NCBI GenBank assembly: GCA_025642075.2
Contig: JAODUO010001060.1
Span: 18,501 to 82,500, forward strand
Direction of reading: 5' to 3'
Length of the DNA stretch: 64,000 nt
DNA from: Ridgeia piscesae
Taxonomy: Eukaryota; Annelida; Polychaeta; Sabellida; Siboglinidae
The position numbers were made by a program, and so were the translations under genes. Numbering within the stretch: position 1 is the stretch's first letter; each line of letters starts with the position of its first letter. The notes beneath the pieces are model-generated. The model was not told where the DNA came from, made no database searches, and was given only the letters and a program-made list of their open reading frames with translations. Of this stretch, positions 13,201 to 28,200 are shown piece by piece.

Positions 13201-16200
13201 AAATGTTGACCACATCAATTAATAGTAGGAGAATCCATAAACACTATTCATACAATTGCATGTGCATGTTCTTGGTTCATTTTCAATATTTTCTAAAGAA
13301 AAAAGATAACAAATGAGCATTTTGGGAGTTGTGCTTTCCTGAACATGTCAACTGTTTGTTTAGGTGTGACACCAGTGTCAGGCTGGGCCATTGACCCATT
13401 CGGCCATTCACCTACCATGGCGTACCTGCTGGGCAAGATGGGCTTTCAGAACATGCTTATACAGCGCGTACACTACTCAATGAAGAAACACCTCGCCAGG
13501 AGCACTCAGCTCGAGTTTGTGTGGAGACAGAGTTGGGGTAAATACACTGCACTACACACTGCCTAGTTGTCTGCATATATATGTATATTTAGTGCAGAAA
13601 TGTCATATTTACTCCTTGTTTAAAAGCCAATTTAATGTAGGATTTTCTGTTCTACATAAAATTATAGTCATCATTTGTTGATTATGATTATCACTGTATG
13701 TTTAATAACTGTTGATGATGCAGTTGATTGCATTTTAGTCATGGTGATTGTATTACATATTAAAGTTATGTAAACCATAATTTTAGTAAATAATTAGACA
13801 ATTATATATATATATATCGTATAAAAACGTACTTAATGTGGTACCAACCAGTTGTTATTAATGCTACAGTTAAGCAGCAAAGATGGTTTTTGTGCAGACA
13901 ATTTTTCTTAACATTTCTTTTGTCTTCGTGCCTCATTCAGTATTATTGTTGATGATACATTGGGCAGTAGAATATCAAAATATTTGATACTCAGTAAGAC
14001 CTCATTAGCTTGGACATACAAAACTATATTAATTGTGGATTTAACAAATCATAAATAGCTCCCATACAATAATGTTTTCTAATGTTTATATTTGTTTTAG
14101 TGTGCTTGTATTTATTTGAATTTTTACTGTGGTATTTACCTTATATTTGCATGCAGCACACACGTAGAACTGTAATTACACGGCATGAATTAAATAAAGT
14201 ATTCTTATTCATTAAGCCTCTTTCTAACAGGCAATTGTTTGTGGTTGCAGACCACAAGGGTTCGACTGACATTCTGTGCCACCTGATGCCATTCTACAGC
14301 TATGATGTCCCCCACACCTGTGGACCTGACCCCAGGGTCTGTTGTCAGTTTGACTTCAAACGACTGCCCGGCGGAGGGGTCAGCTGTCCATGGAGGATCC
14401 CCCCTCAGGTCATCACCAAATCTAACATCAACGAGAGGTCAGTGTTTTGCCATAGGGATCGCCATGGTTACAGTTGATAGCTTATATCTCCGACATGGCA
14501 CCAAATGAACCTTCAGTGCAGGTGTGATCCATTTGTGCTGCAAGTCTAAAACATGTCCAACACACCTGTATGGGAGACCTCTTGTGAATGATGTGTGCCA
14601 CCCATCCAAAATGGGTACATCTTACACACAGGGTTGCGTCCAAATATGTATTTGCATAGGACTACAGAAATTTTGTGTATTTATATTTGATTTGGAAATC
14701 ACAAATACACGTCACAAAAATTGCCAACAAAGGCAAAGTGTTGCCTCACATAGTTTGACTGACTCAAGAGTCAAGACTTAATGTTTCTCACACCTGTAGT
14801 AGCGTTAATAGTAGCCAGGCAGGACTGAGAAAATTGGCCTACATTGAAACAGCTGGTCAAACATTAATGATCAGCTATGGATGAATGTGAAGCCAGTGAA
14901 GTGTACCATACATAGCCATAGTCAATACCGTAGCCATAAAAGCAGGTATTGACTGGGAAAGTGCTTCAAAGAATCCTGCTGTCACCTGCTGTGTAAACAT
15001 TCTAGGATAGCACAAAAGAAAAGCAAATATTTGAATTTGTATTTGATCCCAAAATGTGTATTTGAACTCAACCCAGCTTCCACAACGTGAGTGCCACTCA
15101 ACAAAGCTTGTCAAAGTGTTCCGTGCACCTCCCATATGGCTGCATCTCATCCAGCATTTGACCAACTCTTCCAGCATAATACAAACACTTGCCTATTCAC
15201 ACAAGACTTGTTTATCACATACAACATCTGTCATACTCAACTGAGATGTTTTCTACATATGCAATATTTCACATAACCAATTTATTTGTCACACTAAATC
15301 CGAGACCTAAATCCCCCCTGACCCCCCCTCCCCCCCTCACCCAACACCACTCACCCAACACCACTCACCCAACACCACTCACCCAACACCACTCACCCAA
15401 CACCACTCACCCAACACCACTCACCCAACACCACTCGCCCAACTCCATTCATCCAACACCACTCACCCAACACCACTCATCCAACACCACTAAAGTAACA
15501 CCACTCATCCAACACCACTCATCCAACACCACTCGTCCAGCACAACACATCCAACATCATTCATCTAATACCACTCATCCAACACCACTCATCTAACACT
15601 TATGCCACTAACTCATGCCACGTACACTTCAGGGCGTCGACACTACTGGAGCAGTACCGTCAGAAGGCAACCCTGTACCGCAATGACGTCGTGTTCGTGC
15701 CACTGGGCGATGACTTCCGCTATGATAAGGTGGAAGAGTGGGACAATCAGTTCGACAACTACCAGCGACTGTTTGACTACATGAACAGCAAGCCCGAGTG
15801 GCAGGTGGAGGTAGGGACTTGCTTGACCACTAGGTGACCACAACTCCACAGTGGGATGAGTCTCAGCAACACATAATATGTGAAAGAAACAGATTACTTC
15901 CACGAGAGATGCACATGAAAATGCCAAAAACACATATTGAGATGTTTGCAAAAAAAAAGGATATGGTGTCAGGTGTGTTTGGAATAAGCGTAAGTGACTA
16001 GCCTCGATTACCCAGACTCTGTTGGGCGTTAGCACTTTTCAGCCCCTCACATTCACCTGGGGTATTTATGCTCTGCCAAAGGCCTTACCCTGACTGGCTC
16101 TCAGACCAACTATTAAATAAAAACTAAGATAAGGATATACTTTTATAAGATAATACTGTACTATTAAAAGTATTTAGTCACATAAAAATAAACAGAAATA

Positions 16201-19200
16201 CAAATTTTCTGTTGTTTATGAAGCACAGATTATGGCAGGATTAGCCTTGATTACCCAGGCTCCGTGAGGTGGCAGCACTTGTTAGCCCCCACACGGATAA
16301 CATTCCAAAGCTGGCTAAGTGACCAGATTGTCTTCTTTGTGAAGTTACGCAGCCAGGTAAGATTCAGTTAAGTGAGACGAGTAAGTGACCAGAATGTGTC
16401 ATGTCATCCATGCAGGTGAAGTTCGCCACACTGTCTGATTACTTTGTCGCCCTGCGAGAACGGGCTGGGGCGGCCCCCGAGAACATACCCCCTCACTACC
16501 CAGTGCTCAGTGGAGACTTCTACACGTATGCCGACCGTGATGACCACTACTGGAGTGGCTACTTCACGTCACGACCCTTCTACAAGCGACTCAACAGAGT
16601 GATGGAATCACACCTCAGGTAATAACAAAAATACCTGAATAGGATTCATGACTCATGTAACAACCCTGGTATTGTAATACACACAACAGGGTGATAGAGT
16701 CACATCTCGAGTTAAGAACCTCCAGTGGTGTCTGTGGCTAGATAGCTTCTGTGACATATGCACTCATGGGAAACAACATTGTCATGTAAACACACTGGCT
16801 ATGGTGAGTTTAACCCAACCAAGACTTTGTCGAGATGGTGTTTGGCTAAATAAACAAAATTCAACACATTAACTAATTTTGAACTGAAGTTGGGGTCATG
16901 TTGTAGAGGGACTTACCTTTACATGAGTTGGTGCCTGTTGTTAGAGGAACTTACCTTTACAGGAGTTGGTGCCTGTTGTTAGAGGAACTTACCTTTACAG
17001 GAGTTGGTGCCTGTTGTAGAGGGACTTACCTTTACATGAGTTGGTGCCTGTTGTAGAGGGACTTACCTTTACAGGAGTTGGAGTCTGTTGTAGAGGGACT
17101 TACCTTTACAGGAGTTGGTGCCTGTTGTAGAGGGACTTACATTTACAGGAGTTGGTGCCTGTTGTAGAGGGACTTACATTTACAGGAGTTAGTGCCTGTT
17201 GTAGAGGGACTTACATTTACAGGAGTTGGTGCCTGTTGTAGAGGGACCGAGCTGCTGTTCTCCCAGGCAGTGGTTGTGGCCAGTCGCAGTGGAGCCGGTG
17301 GGTTTGTGAGAGACCTCATGAAGACGATGGTGACCGCTAGACGCAGTCTGGCTCTCTTCCAGCACCATGATGGCATCACAGGCACAGCACGTGAGCTCGT
17401 TGTCGCAGACTACGGGCAGAAGTAAGATCCGTACCGGTCACAGCTTTTAGGTTACTCCGATCGTATTTCCATGTTCATAAGTAATTTATTTAGTTTAATA
17501 CATGTTCAGTTATATTACCCGAACAAATTATATTACAAGCTGTAATTGGCTTGTAATTTAAAATAATTGTATTTCTTGTAAATAACATTCACCTAATAGT
17601 TTGCTGTTACAGTGAAAAGAAAACATCTGCTCAGAAATCTATTTCTCATACAATACCAAAGTGATATTCAGGTCAAAATATTCAAGTTAATCTTGCTACC
17701 AGCTAGCAAAACTCATCCATTGCATACTGTTACAATACAAATCATACCTTTTCAAAAGGTCGTCATAAAAATATGAGTGAGATATCGTGCAAAATGAATT
17801 GTTTATTATAATAGAATTATAGCATCTCTGTTAGGTCAGATAGTCATGGTGATATTATTATTATCTGAACGTCATCAAAACAATATGGAATAAACAAACA
17901 CGTCGTCCTGCTACAATGTAATTACTGAGTGGACACATTCCCTTCATCTTGTGAGGCAAACGTAGCCATAGGGACATTTGGTTAGTGAAGATGCTCTGAT
18001 AGACAGCATTTAATATATATATATAACATGGTTCACTAGAAGGATACATTAAGACAAAGCTGCTGATTGCTGTTGCTCTGAGTGACACTTGCCTTGCTGC
18101 AGACTGCTGTCAGCCATCCAGGGCATGAAGGAAGTGATGGTGCAGTCAGCTGAACTGTTGCTCTCCATCGATCCCAAACTCTACACGTACAAGGCCGATA
18201 ACTCCTTCTTTGATGTGGTGAGTCAACAAGGCATTGTGTCTCACACGGATGTGACAGTCTTCATGAAAGTCGTGACGAGTTTTGCTTTCATGTAAATACT
18301 TGTAGACTGATGTAATATCTGATGTGATTTATGTCGGTGATACACCCTGTGATACATGACTGACTTGTGTCTGTGTGATACATGACTGACTTGTGTCTGC
18401 ATGATACACCCTGTGATACATGACTGGCTGGTGAGTGCATTATACACCCTGTGATACATGACTGACTTGTGTCTGCATAATACACCCTTTGATACATGAC
18501 AACTGGTGTCTGCATGATACACCCTGTGATATATAAATGTGATCCATGCCTGTGTGTAACACCCTGTGATGCACAACTATGGGCCTAACATATGCGATAC
18601 ACATTCTGTGATACATGACAGTGACCCATGCATGAGTGATACACCCTGTAATACACTTGTGCACTTTTTATACACCCTGTGATAGATCACAACCATGATC
18701 TGTGATTGTGATACAGCACTGTGTTATGTGCCTGTGTGATACACCACTGTGATACACCTCGTGTGATTGTAGGATGAGACTCGAGCGAGTCATGACTCAC
18801 TTCCTGTGAGGACTGTGCTACAAGTTGGCACTGGCCAGAGTCGGTGAGTAGACTGGGTACAATTCCGTCCCATTCATTGCATACTACTGGTGATGTATCA
18901 ATATATTCTGACATGTCACAAATAGCATCAAGAATAGCTAAATGAGTCATATTGATGTCACCCGGTTGAATTGTTCTTGTCATGTATACATCTGGAAATT
19001 CATTTGGATTTTGTTGAGACCATCCCATATATTTTAGATGTGATCATGAGTTGTAAAATGCATATCCTTTTAAGTACAATAAAGTAAAGTGAAAAAGATT
19101 CCATTCATAAAACCTAACTCAATGTTGGCGTATGTGATTTTTTTATAGACATACCTAAAATTAAGGGGGAAAAAATCTCAAATTATTACTGCACTCGAAA

Positions 19201-22200
19201 TTTTTTAATTGAAAAATTAAATTTCCATCATAACTCCGTGATCACCCCTTATGGGGGTAACATTTTTGCACATCGCTGCTGATGGTATCGGGTTTCTGTG
19301 TACAACAAATCTTAGCTTTAGTCTCTCAGGATTGAGACCCTTCACAAGAAGTAGTATTATGACAGTTTATGACTGTGTCTGTTCGCTGCTGTTACAGCTC
19401 TGTGACTCTGTACAATTCCCTCGGCCATGCAAGACAGACGGTGGTGAGGCTGTATGTGTCGACACCCCATGTACAGCTCAGAGATCCCCTCAACAACATT
19501 GTCCCCTGTCAGGTGGAACCATTCTGGAATGAGGATGAGACAGTCTCAAACACAGTCTACAAGGTATGTCCAGCAGTGATACTCAAATTGCCTTATTCGT
19601 AGTGTGGTATCTCACAAAGAGGGAATTAAAAAATTACATTTATTATTTATTTTGATGTATTTAAAAAAAATATCTGCAGTTTTCATTACTTTTCTTAAGC
19701 TGACATAAAATATACAATAATAAAATATTTCTTTGTCGTCTGCTTAAGGAAGACAAGCCAGTTAAAATGTAACTGATCTAGCATGATTATTACCAGAAAT
19801 ACGATGTTTCCAAATTTGAAAACTGGTTTTGTCAAACGGGTGTCAAAGGTTGAATAACAGCATTGATTACATGAAAGAGCTACGCCTTATCCATAAATAA
19901 CAATTATTTAGAGATATGTAATTGTTATTACAGATACCTTTTTAGAGAAAACCTACAAAGAACCTGAAACATGGAAGAGACACCTTTTTAGTTGGTATTT
20001 CTGTTTTTTATTGCTCAACCAATTTGACCAGTATTTATGTTTCAAGTGGCTGATTTCAGAATGTTTCTCGTAGTCTCTGAGGCTGTCCATCATGTGGTGT
20101 CTGTGAATGTGTTTCAGTTGGTGTTTGTGGCTAATGTGCCAGCTTTAGGACTCAGATCGTACACACTGCATGGGATGGCGGACGGGGAAAGGCAACAGGG
20201 CGTTCTAGCCAAAGTTGACATTTACAATTCTGCACACAGCTCGCTACGCTTAGATACAGAGTAAGTATTCAGACACAGAGTAAGTACTTAGGCATATATA
20301 GTAAGACTTAGGCACAGTAAGTACTTAGACACATAGTATGTACTTAGACATATAGTAAGTACGTAGACACAGTAAGTACTTAAGACACAGAGTATGTACT
20401 TTTAGAGACAGTAAGATCTTAGACACAGAGAGTAAGTACTTAGACACAGTAAGTACTTAAGACACAGAGAGTAAGTACTTAGAGACAGTAAGATCTTAGA
20501 CACAGAGAGAAATTTTGAGACAGTAAGAGACACGGGGTAAGTACTTAGAGACAGTAAGATCTTAGACACAGAGAGTAAGTACTTAGAGACAGTAAGATCT
20601 TAGACACAGAGAGTAAGTACTTAGAGACAGTAAGGTCTTAGACACAGAGAGTAAGTACTTAGAGACAGTTCTTAGACACGAGAGTGTCTGAGACAGTAAG
20701 GTCAGACAGGAGAGTAAGTACTTAGAGACAGTAAATCTTAGACACAGAGAGTAAGTACTTAGAGACAGTAATTTTAACTTACAGAAAAAACAGAGGGTAA
20801 GTACTTAGGCATACTTAAAAGTAAGACTTAGAGACAGTAAGATCTTAGACACAGAGAAACTTAGAGACAGTAAGTCTTAGACACAGAGAGTAAGTACTTA
20901 GAGACAGTAAGTCTTAGACACAGAGAGTAAGTACTTAGAGACAGTAAGATCTTAGACACAGAGAGTAAGTACTTAGAGACAGTAAGGTCTTAGACACAGA
21001 GAGTAAGTACTTAGAGACAGTAAGATCTTAGACACAGAGAGTAAGTACTTAGAGACAGTAAGATCTTAGACACAGAGAAGTAAGTACTTAGAGACAGTAA
21101 GATCTTAGACACAGAGAGTAAGTACTTAGAGACAGTAAGATCTTAGACACAGAGAGTAAGTACTTAGAGACAGTAAGGTCTTAGACACAGAGAGTAAGTA
21201 CTTAGAGACAGTAAGATCTTAGACACAGAGAGTAAGTACTTAGAGACAGTAAGATCTTAGACACAGAGAGTAAGTACTTAGAGACAGTAAGATCTTAGAC
21301 ACAGAGAGTAAGTACTTAGAGACAGTAAGATCTTAGACACAGAGAGTAAGTACTTAGAGACAGTAAGATCTTAGACACAGAGAGTAAGTACTTAGAGACA
21401 GTAAGATCTTAGACACGAGAGTAAGTACTTAGAGACAGTAAGATCTTAGACACAGAGAGTAAGTACTTAGAGACAGTAAGATCTTAGACACAGAGAGTAA
21501 GTACTTAGAGACAGTAAGATCTTAGACACAGAGAGTAAGTACTTAGAGACAGTAAGATCTTAGACACAGAGAGTAAGTACTTAGAGACAGTAAGATCTTA
21601 GACACAGAGAGTAAGTACTTAGAGACAGTAAGATCTTAGACACAGAGAGTAAGTACTTAGAGACAGTAAGGTCTTAGACAGAGGGGTAAGTACTTAGAGA
21701 CAGTAAGATCTTAGACACAGAGAGTAAGTACTTAGAGACAGTAAGATCTTAGACACAGAGAGTAAGTACTTAGAGACAGTAAGATCTTAGACACGAGAGT
21801 AAGTACTTAGAGACAGTAAGATCTTAGACACAGAGAGTAAGTACTTAGAGACAGTAAGGTCTTAGACAGAGAGTAAGTACTTAGAGACAGTAAGATCTTA
21901 GACACAGAGAGTAAGTACTTAGAGACAGTAAGATCTTAGACACAGAGAGTAAGTACTTAGAGACAGTAAGGTCTGAGACACAGAGAGTAAGTACTTAGAG
22001 ACAGTAAGATCTTAGACACAGAGAGTAAGTACTTAGAGACAGTAAGGTCTTAGACACAGAGAGTAAGTACTTAGAGACAGTAAGATCTTAGACACAGAGA
22101 GTAAGTACTTAGAGACAGTAAGATCTTAGACACAGAGAGTAAGTACTTAGAGACAGTAAGATCTTAGACACAGAGAGTAAGTACTTAGAGACAGTAAGGT

Positions 22201-25200
22201 CTTAGACACAGAGAGTAAGTACTTAGAGACAGTAAGGTCTTAGACACAGAGAGTAAGTACTTAGAGACAGTAAGGTCTTAGACACAGAGAGTAAGTACTT
22301 AGAGACAGTAAGGTCTTAGACACAGAGAGTAAGTACTTAGAGACAGTAAGATCTTAGACACAGAGAGTAAGTACTTAGAGACAGTAAGATCTTAGACACA
22401 GAGAGTAAGTACTTAGAGACAGTAAGGTCTTAGACAGAGAGTAAGTACTTAGAGACAGTAAGATCTTAGACACAGAGAGTAAGTACTTAGAGACAGTAAG
22501 ATCTTAGACACAGAGAGTAAGTACTTAGAGACAGTAAGATCTTAGACACAGAGAGTAAGTACTTAGAGACAGTAAGATCTTAGACACAGAGAGTAAGTAC
22601 TTAGAGACAGTAAGGTCTTAGACACAGAGAGTAAGTACTTAGAGACAGTAAGATCTTAGACAGAGAGAGTAAGTACTTAGAGACAGTAAGATCTTAGACA
22701 CAGAGAGTAAGTACTTAGAGACAGTAAGATCTTAGACACAGAGAGTAAGTACTTAGAGACAGTAAGGTCTTAGACAAGAGAGTAAGTACTTAGAGACAGT
22801 AAGGTCTTAGACACAGAGAGTAAGTACTTAGAGACAGTAAGATCTTAGACACAGAGAGTAAGTACTTAGAGACAGTAAGGTCTGAGACACAGAGAGTAAG
22901 TACTTAGAGACAGTAAGGTCTTAGACACAGAGAGTAAGTACTTAGAGACAGTAAGGTCTGAGACACAGAGAGTAAGTACTTAGAGACAGTAAGATCTTAG
23001 ACACAGAGAGTAAGTACTTAGAGACAGTAAGGTCTTAGACACAGAGAGTAAGTACTTAGAGACAGTAAGATCTTAGACACAGAGAGTAAGTACTTAGAGA
23101 CAGTAAGATCTTAGACACAGAGAGTAAGTACTTAGAGACAGTAAGGTCTGAGACACAGAGAGTAAGTACTTAGAGACAGTAAGTCTTAGACACAGAGAGT
23201 AAGTACTTAGAGACAGTAAGATCTTAGACACAGAGAGTAAGTACTTAGAGACAGTAAGGTCTGAGACACAGAGATTAAGTACTTATAGACAGTAAGGTCT
23301 TAGACACAGAGAGTAAGTACTTAGAGACAGTAAGGTCTGAGACACAGAGAGTAAGTACTTAGAGACAGTAAGATCTTAGACACAGAGAGTAAGTACTTAG
23401 AGACAGTAAGATCTTAGACACAGAGAGTAAGTACTTAGAGACAGTAAGGTCTTAGACAGAGAGTAAGTACTTAGAGACAGTAAGATCTTAGACACAGAGA
23501 GTAAGTACTTAGAGACAATAAGGTCTTAGACACAGAGAGTAAGTACTTAGAGACAGTAAGATCTTAGACACAGAGAGTAAGTACTTAGAGACAGTAAGAT
23601 CTTAGACACAGAGAGTAAGTACTTAGAGACAGTAAGGTCTTAGACACAGAGAGTAAGTACTTAGAGACAGTAAGATCTTAGACACAGAGAGTAAGTACTT
23701 AGAGACAGTAAGATCTTAGACACAGAGAGTAAGTACTTAGAGACAGTAAGATCTTAGACACAGAGAGTAAGTACTTAGAGACAGTAAGATCTTAGACACA
23801 GAGAGTAAGTACTTAGAGACAGTAAGGTCTTAGACAGAGAGTAAGTACTTAGAGACAGTAAGGTCTGAGACACAGAGTAAGTACATAGAGACAGTAAGGT
23901 CTGAGACACAGAGTAAGTACTGTATGCCGTCCTACATGTTGGCACAAAATAAGAGTCCTTGCATACAGAATTAGTACAGTACAACATGCTACATTTACAC
24001 ACAGTTGACATGACCTTGACAAAGTGACTCGAATTATATGAGACAGATAACATCATTTAGATGACGTGATTAAGGTGATGTGACTCAGGTGACACGACAC
24101 AAATGACCCGGCACAGATTAACATAACTCGTATGACATGTCACAAATTACATGGCGCAGATTATGTGACAGATATTGTCACTCAAATTATGTGACACTGG
24201 TCACTGATGACACGACAACTAAAATAAAATAGTAAAATGACACACAACTGTGTGGCACAGACAAAAATGACACGAGACCTGTGACACAGATGACAGATGA
24301 GACGTCTCTAATGATGTGACACTGTGTTGTTTCAGCGGTGTGTTCACGGTAGTGAGGAAGCCAAGCTTGGTCGGTGTCACTTTGGAGAACAATGACCTCA
24401 AGGTGACCTTCTCCGAGGTCACAGGTCTCATGGACGTAAGTGTTCCCTAAAGACAAGGGTGCATTCTCACTGCTGTTACTGTGCATGTCGCGCTGTTGTG
24501 GAGGTCATGATCAACGTGTCGGTTAACAACATGGTCCTGAAATCATTTAACCCTCGCTAGATGTTTGCCATTACCTAGTGACAAGGTCCGAGATTGAGTA
24601 ACGTCTAAACAGATAAACAATAGTCACAGGATAATACAGTTTCAATACATTATCATAGTTTCACAAAGTGTAATTGTTAGTATTTTCCTCAAACAAACTG
24701 TTGTTAGCCTTTCTTCAGATTTATGTGAAGACTGCGTTTTGCGCACGCTACTGCTGTAATTGTCACTGTTATTGTGTCCTGGTGCTCTATGAACTGGTAA
24801 TACTGCTGGGTGTGTCACAATAAACATTAGTTGTATGTTTGTATTTCTTTCTGCAGGCGGTCCTGGTCAAGTCGACAGGGGAACACGTATCTGCGAGCAT
24901 GCAGTTTGTCAAGTACGGTGCTAAGCATGGCAAGGAGCGCAGTGGCGCCTACCTCTTTCTGCCAGATGGCGCAGCTAAGGTAGACTTAGATACAGTCGAA
25001 TCTCACCTTTACTGTCACCTCAATTGTAAAGCCAACTTGTAATTAAGGTCACTCTGTGACAGGCCCAAATTGTTTTTTAAAAATTAAATTGCATTGTACA
25101 GGAAATTAGTGTGGTTAACAAATTCTTCTGTTACTTAATAAATTATACCGTAATTTAATAAGTTCTACTGTAACTTAATACGTTCTGGTGTCATTTAATG

Positions 25201-28200
25201 AGTTCTATCATGACTTGTTCATTTTACCACGTAGTCAGATAAATGTCACTTTGATCTCTGGCCTGTTGTTACTAATGTTTTATGAAGCTACTGATATGGT
25301 TTGTCTGTTAAATGGTGATTGTTCTCATGTGTAGTTGTTTTCTTGTGACAATGGTCTCGTGCTTATATTTTAACAGCTACTGCATTACGTTTGTCTTTGT
25401 ATGTACTGTGTACCACCCTGTTTTGTATTATAACTTAGTCTTCGTAGCAGTTCACTTTCTGTGATGTTTTGTTTTATCTTTGTGACCACTGGCCTATTAT
25501 CATCCAGTGTTTATATTTGTAGCCGCTGGCCTATAACAATCCAATTGTGCGAGTTGTGAGTGGGGACATTCTTTCGGAAGTACACGTGCTGCTACCTGGT
25601 GTTGAACATATCATCAGCCTACACAATTCACCGGGTGAGTTGTAGTACACTGTACTTGTTTTTGTAATTTTATCTACATGTGAAGTGGCAGAGGTGGGAG
25701 CTCATACTGGTTAATAAACCACCAAAAGGGTGCTTATGTTAGTTTGAATGATATGACACATATCTGTCGATTTGTTTTTGTTGTATATCAGTTAATTTAT
25801 TGGAAGTCACAATGTTCGATGTTTGCAGTTTCCACGTGTATGTTGGGATACAGCTTGGGATCGAGTGCTAACGAAACTATTCTCAGAGGTTACTTTACAG
25901 GGATAATTTGTTTGTTATATTTGTTGCACAAACATGTTTGACATGTCTCGGTATTGTTATTTAAATCACGTGACAATTCAACAGAACATCAACTGTGTGT
26001 TTCACAGGTGTTGATGGGCAGACAATTGATGTGTCAAACACAGTTGACATTCGTAACGAAAATGACATTGAACTGGCAATGCGCATAGTAACCAACATCG
26101 AGAATGAGAACGGCGAATTCTACACTGATCTTAATGGATTCCAGGTATGCCTAATGATGTCAATGTTACCTCCACTGAATCAATGTTGAGAGCTGAATTG
26201 CCTTCAAGATGTTGATTTAGCACCAGTTTATCTTGCAGAACTTGTTCAACCACAAAATGCACCAACACTGCATCAATGGATAACTAAAATGTGTATTGGC
26301 GATTTGGCATTTGGCGCAGCAGCACGTCAACTATGGAGTGAATTACCTGTGAACATTCATGCATCTGGGACACTTTCTATGTTTAGAAAGTGTTTAAAAA
26401 CATATCTTTTTATTAGACATTTTAATTAATTCAAATTGTTTTGAAATGACGAACATTGCTTTAGAATGTCTTCATTTTAGTGTTTTAAACTTTTCAATCA
26501 GTGGTTAATTTTTATATTAATTTATAAAATTTAGATATATCTTTTTAGTATTATACATCTTAAAACCAGTGTTTATATAGTTTATTTTCATTAATATTTT
26601 TATTTATTAAATTGCTTGTACAGCACATCGATTCACCAAGCAGGAATTAGCACTAGAGAAAAATCGTATTATTATCAATGACATAGTGTACCAGTGTATC
26701 ATGGCTCTTCTGACGTACGTTGTTTTCGTACACTGGCAGCCGTTTGTTCATTGTCCTGTGTCTTTGATTTTAGATGCAGAAGCGCAAGACTCTGTCGAAG
26801 TTACCCCTCCAGGGCAACTTTTACCCTATGCCTGCAATGGCTTACCTTGAGTCTGACAAGGTTCGATTGAGTATACTTAGTGCACAGTCACTAGGCGTGG
26901 CCAGTCTCAAGACAGGTAAGTCTTCATCATACACATCATCCGAAGTTAGTTTGGGAACACTGATGCTGTCTGTTTTAGCCTGTGTACTTGTGGTGTACTA
27001 ATGACTGTATTAGTGTCTAGTCGGAGAAGAGCCTGTTTCTATATTCTTATTGCTTTACACAAGGTTAAGATGTCCCTGGATTTCAGTTAATACACATACA
27101 GAAATTGTGTTTTTGTGGGATGGTATTAGATATGTGTGGTAGCGTATCAGATGTATTGTACAGGTTATCACTGTTGTAGGCTTACTCAGTACGTGTTTGT
27201 ACACTGTAGTCATGTTGTCCTGTGTTTTGTTAAAACGATTTGTAGCTGTGTTATGCGTGTTAAAACATTTGTGCTGTGCGTTAACGCTGCGTGGTGTTGG
27301 TTCAGACCTCAGTTGAAGGGTGTTTTGTACACTGTAGGTCATGTTTTGGTTGAGTGTGTTGTAAGATGTTAGTGTGTTATGCTATGTGTTGTAGTGTTGG
27401 TTGTGTGTGTTAAGTTGGTAGTGTATGTTGTAAGTTGTTAGTGTATTGTGTTCTGTTATAGTGTGTTGTGTGTGTTGTAAGCTGTTAGTGTGTTACAGTG
27501 TTGGTTGTGTGTTATGCCATGTGTTGTAGTGTTGGTTGTGTGTGTGTGTTGTAAGCTGTTAGTGTGTTATGCCATGTGTTGTAGTGTTGGTTGTGTGTGT
27601 GTGTGTGTTGTAAGTTGTTAGTGTGTTATGCCGTGTGTTGTAGGTTGGCTAGAGGTGATGCAGGACCGGCGTCTGTCACACGATGACAACAGGGGACTAG
27701 GTCAGGGCATCCATGATAACAAACGAACTCCTAATAAGTTCAGCATACTTGTGGAGATACGAAAAGCATCTAGCACCGTGAGTAAAACCACTCGCCTTGT
27801 GAGAGTTTCATTATATTAATTTTAGTTATGTAGTGTTTGTTGCACTTGTTAGTAGCACAGCATGCTCACAGGTTGAGTCCATTCAATCCATTGAGACCTT
27901 TGACACTAGAATATTACCCCTCGGGGTAACAGTTTTAGAGAACATGCTTAACATTAAGAATTATATACATTTTAATGTTTGCAGAAAAATTGTATATAAA
28001 CTGGCATAATAAAATGTTAACACCTGTGAGTGGCTGTTGCTTCCCAGATAAGTCGAGGTGGTGTTCAGCCTGCCCTGCCCTGCCCTGCCCTGCCCTGCCC
28101 TGCCCTGCCCTGCCCTGCCCTGCCCTGCCCTGCCCTGCCCTGCCCTGCCCTGCCCTGCCCTGCCCTGCCCTGCCCTGCCCTGCCCTGCCCTGCCCTGCCC

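Noticed and set aside
20262..23920. Possible CRISPR array
   Set aside because: Units are contiguous with no unique spacers, the host is eukaryotic, and the array sits inside an intron; it is a minisatellite.
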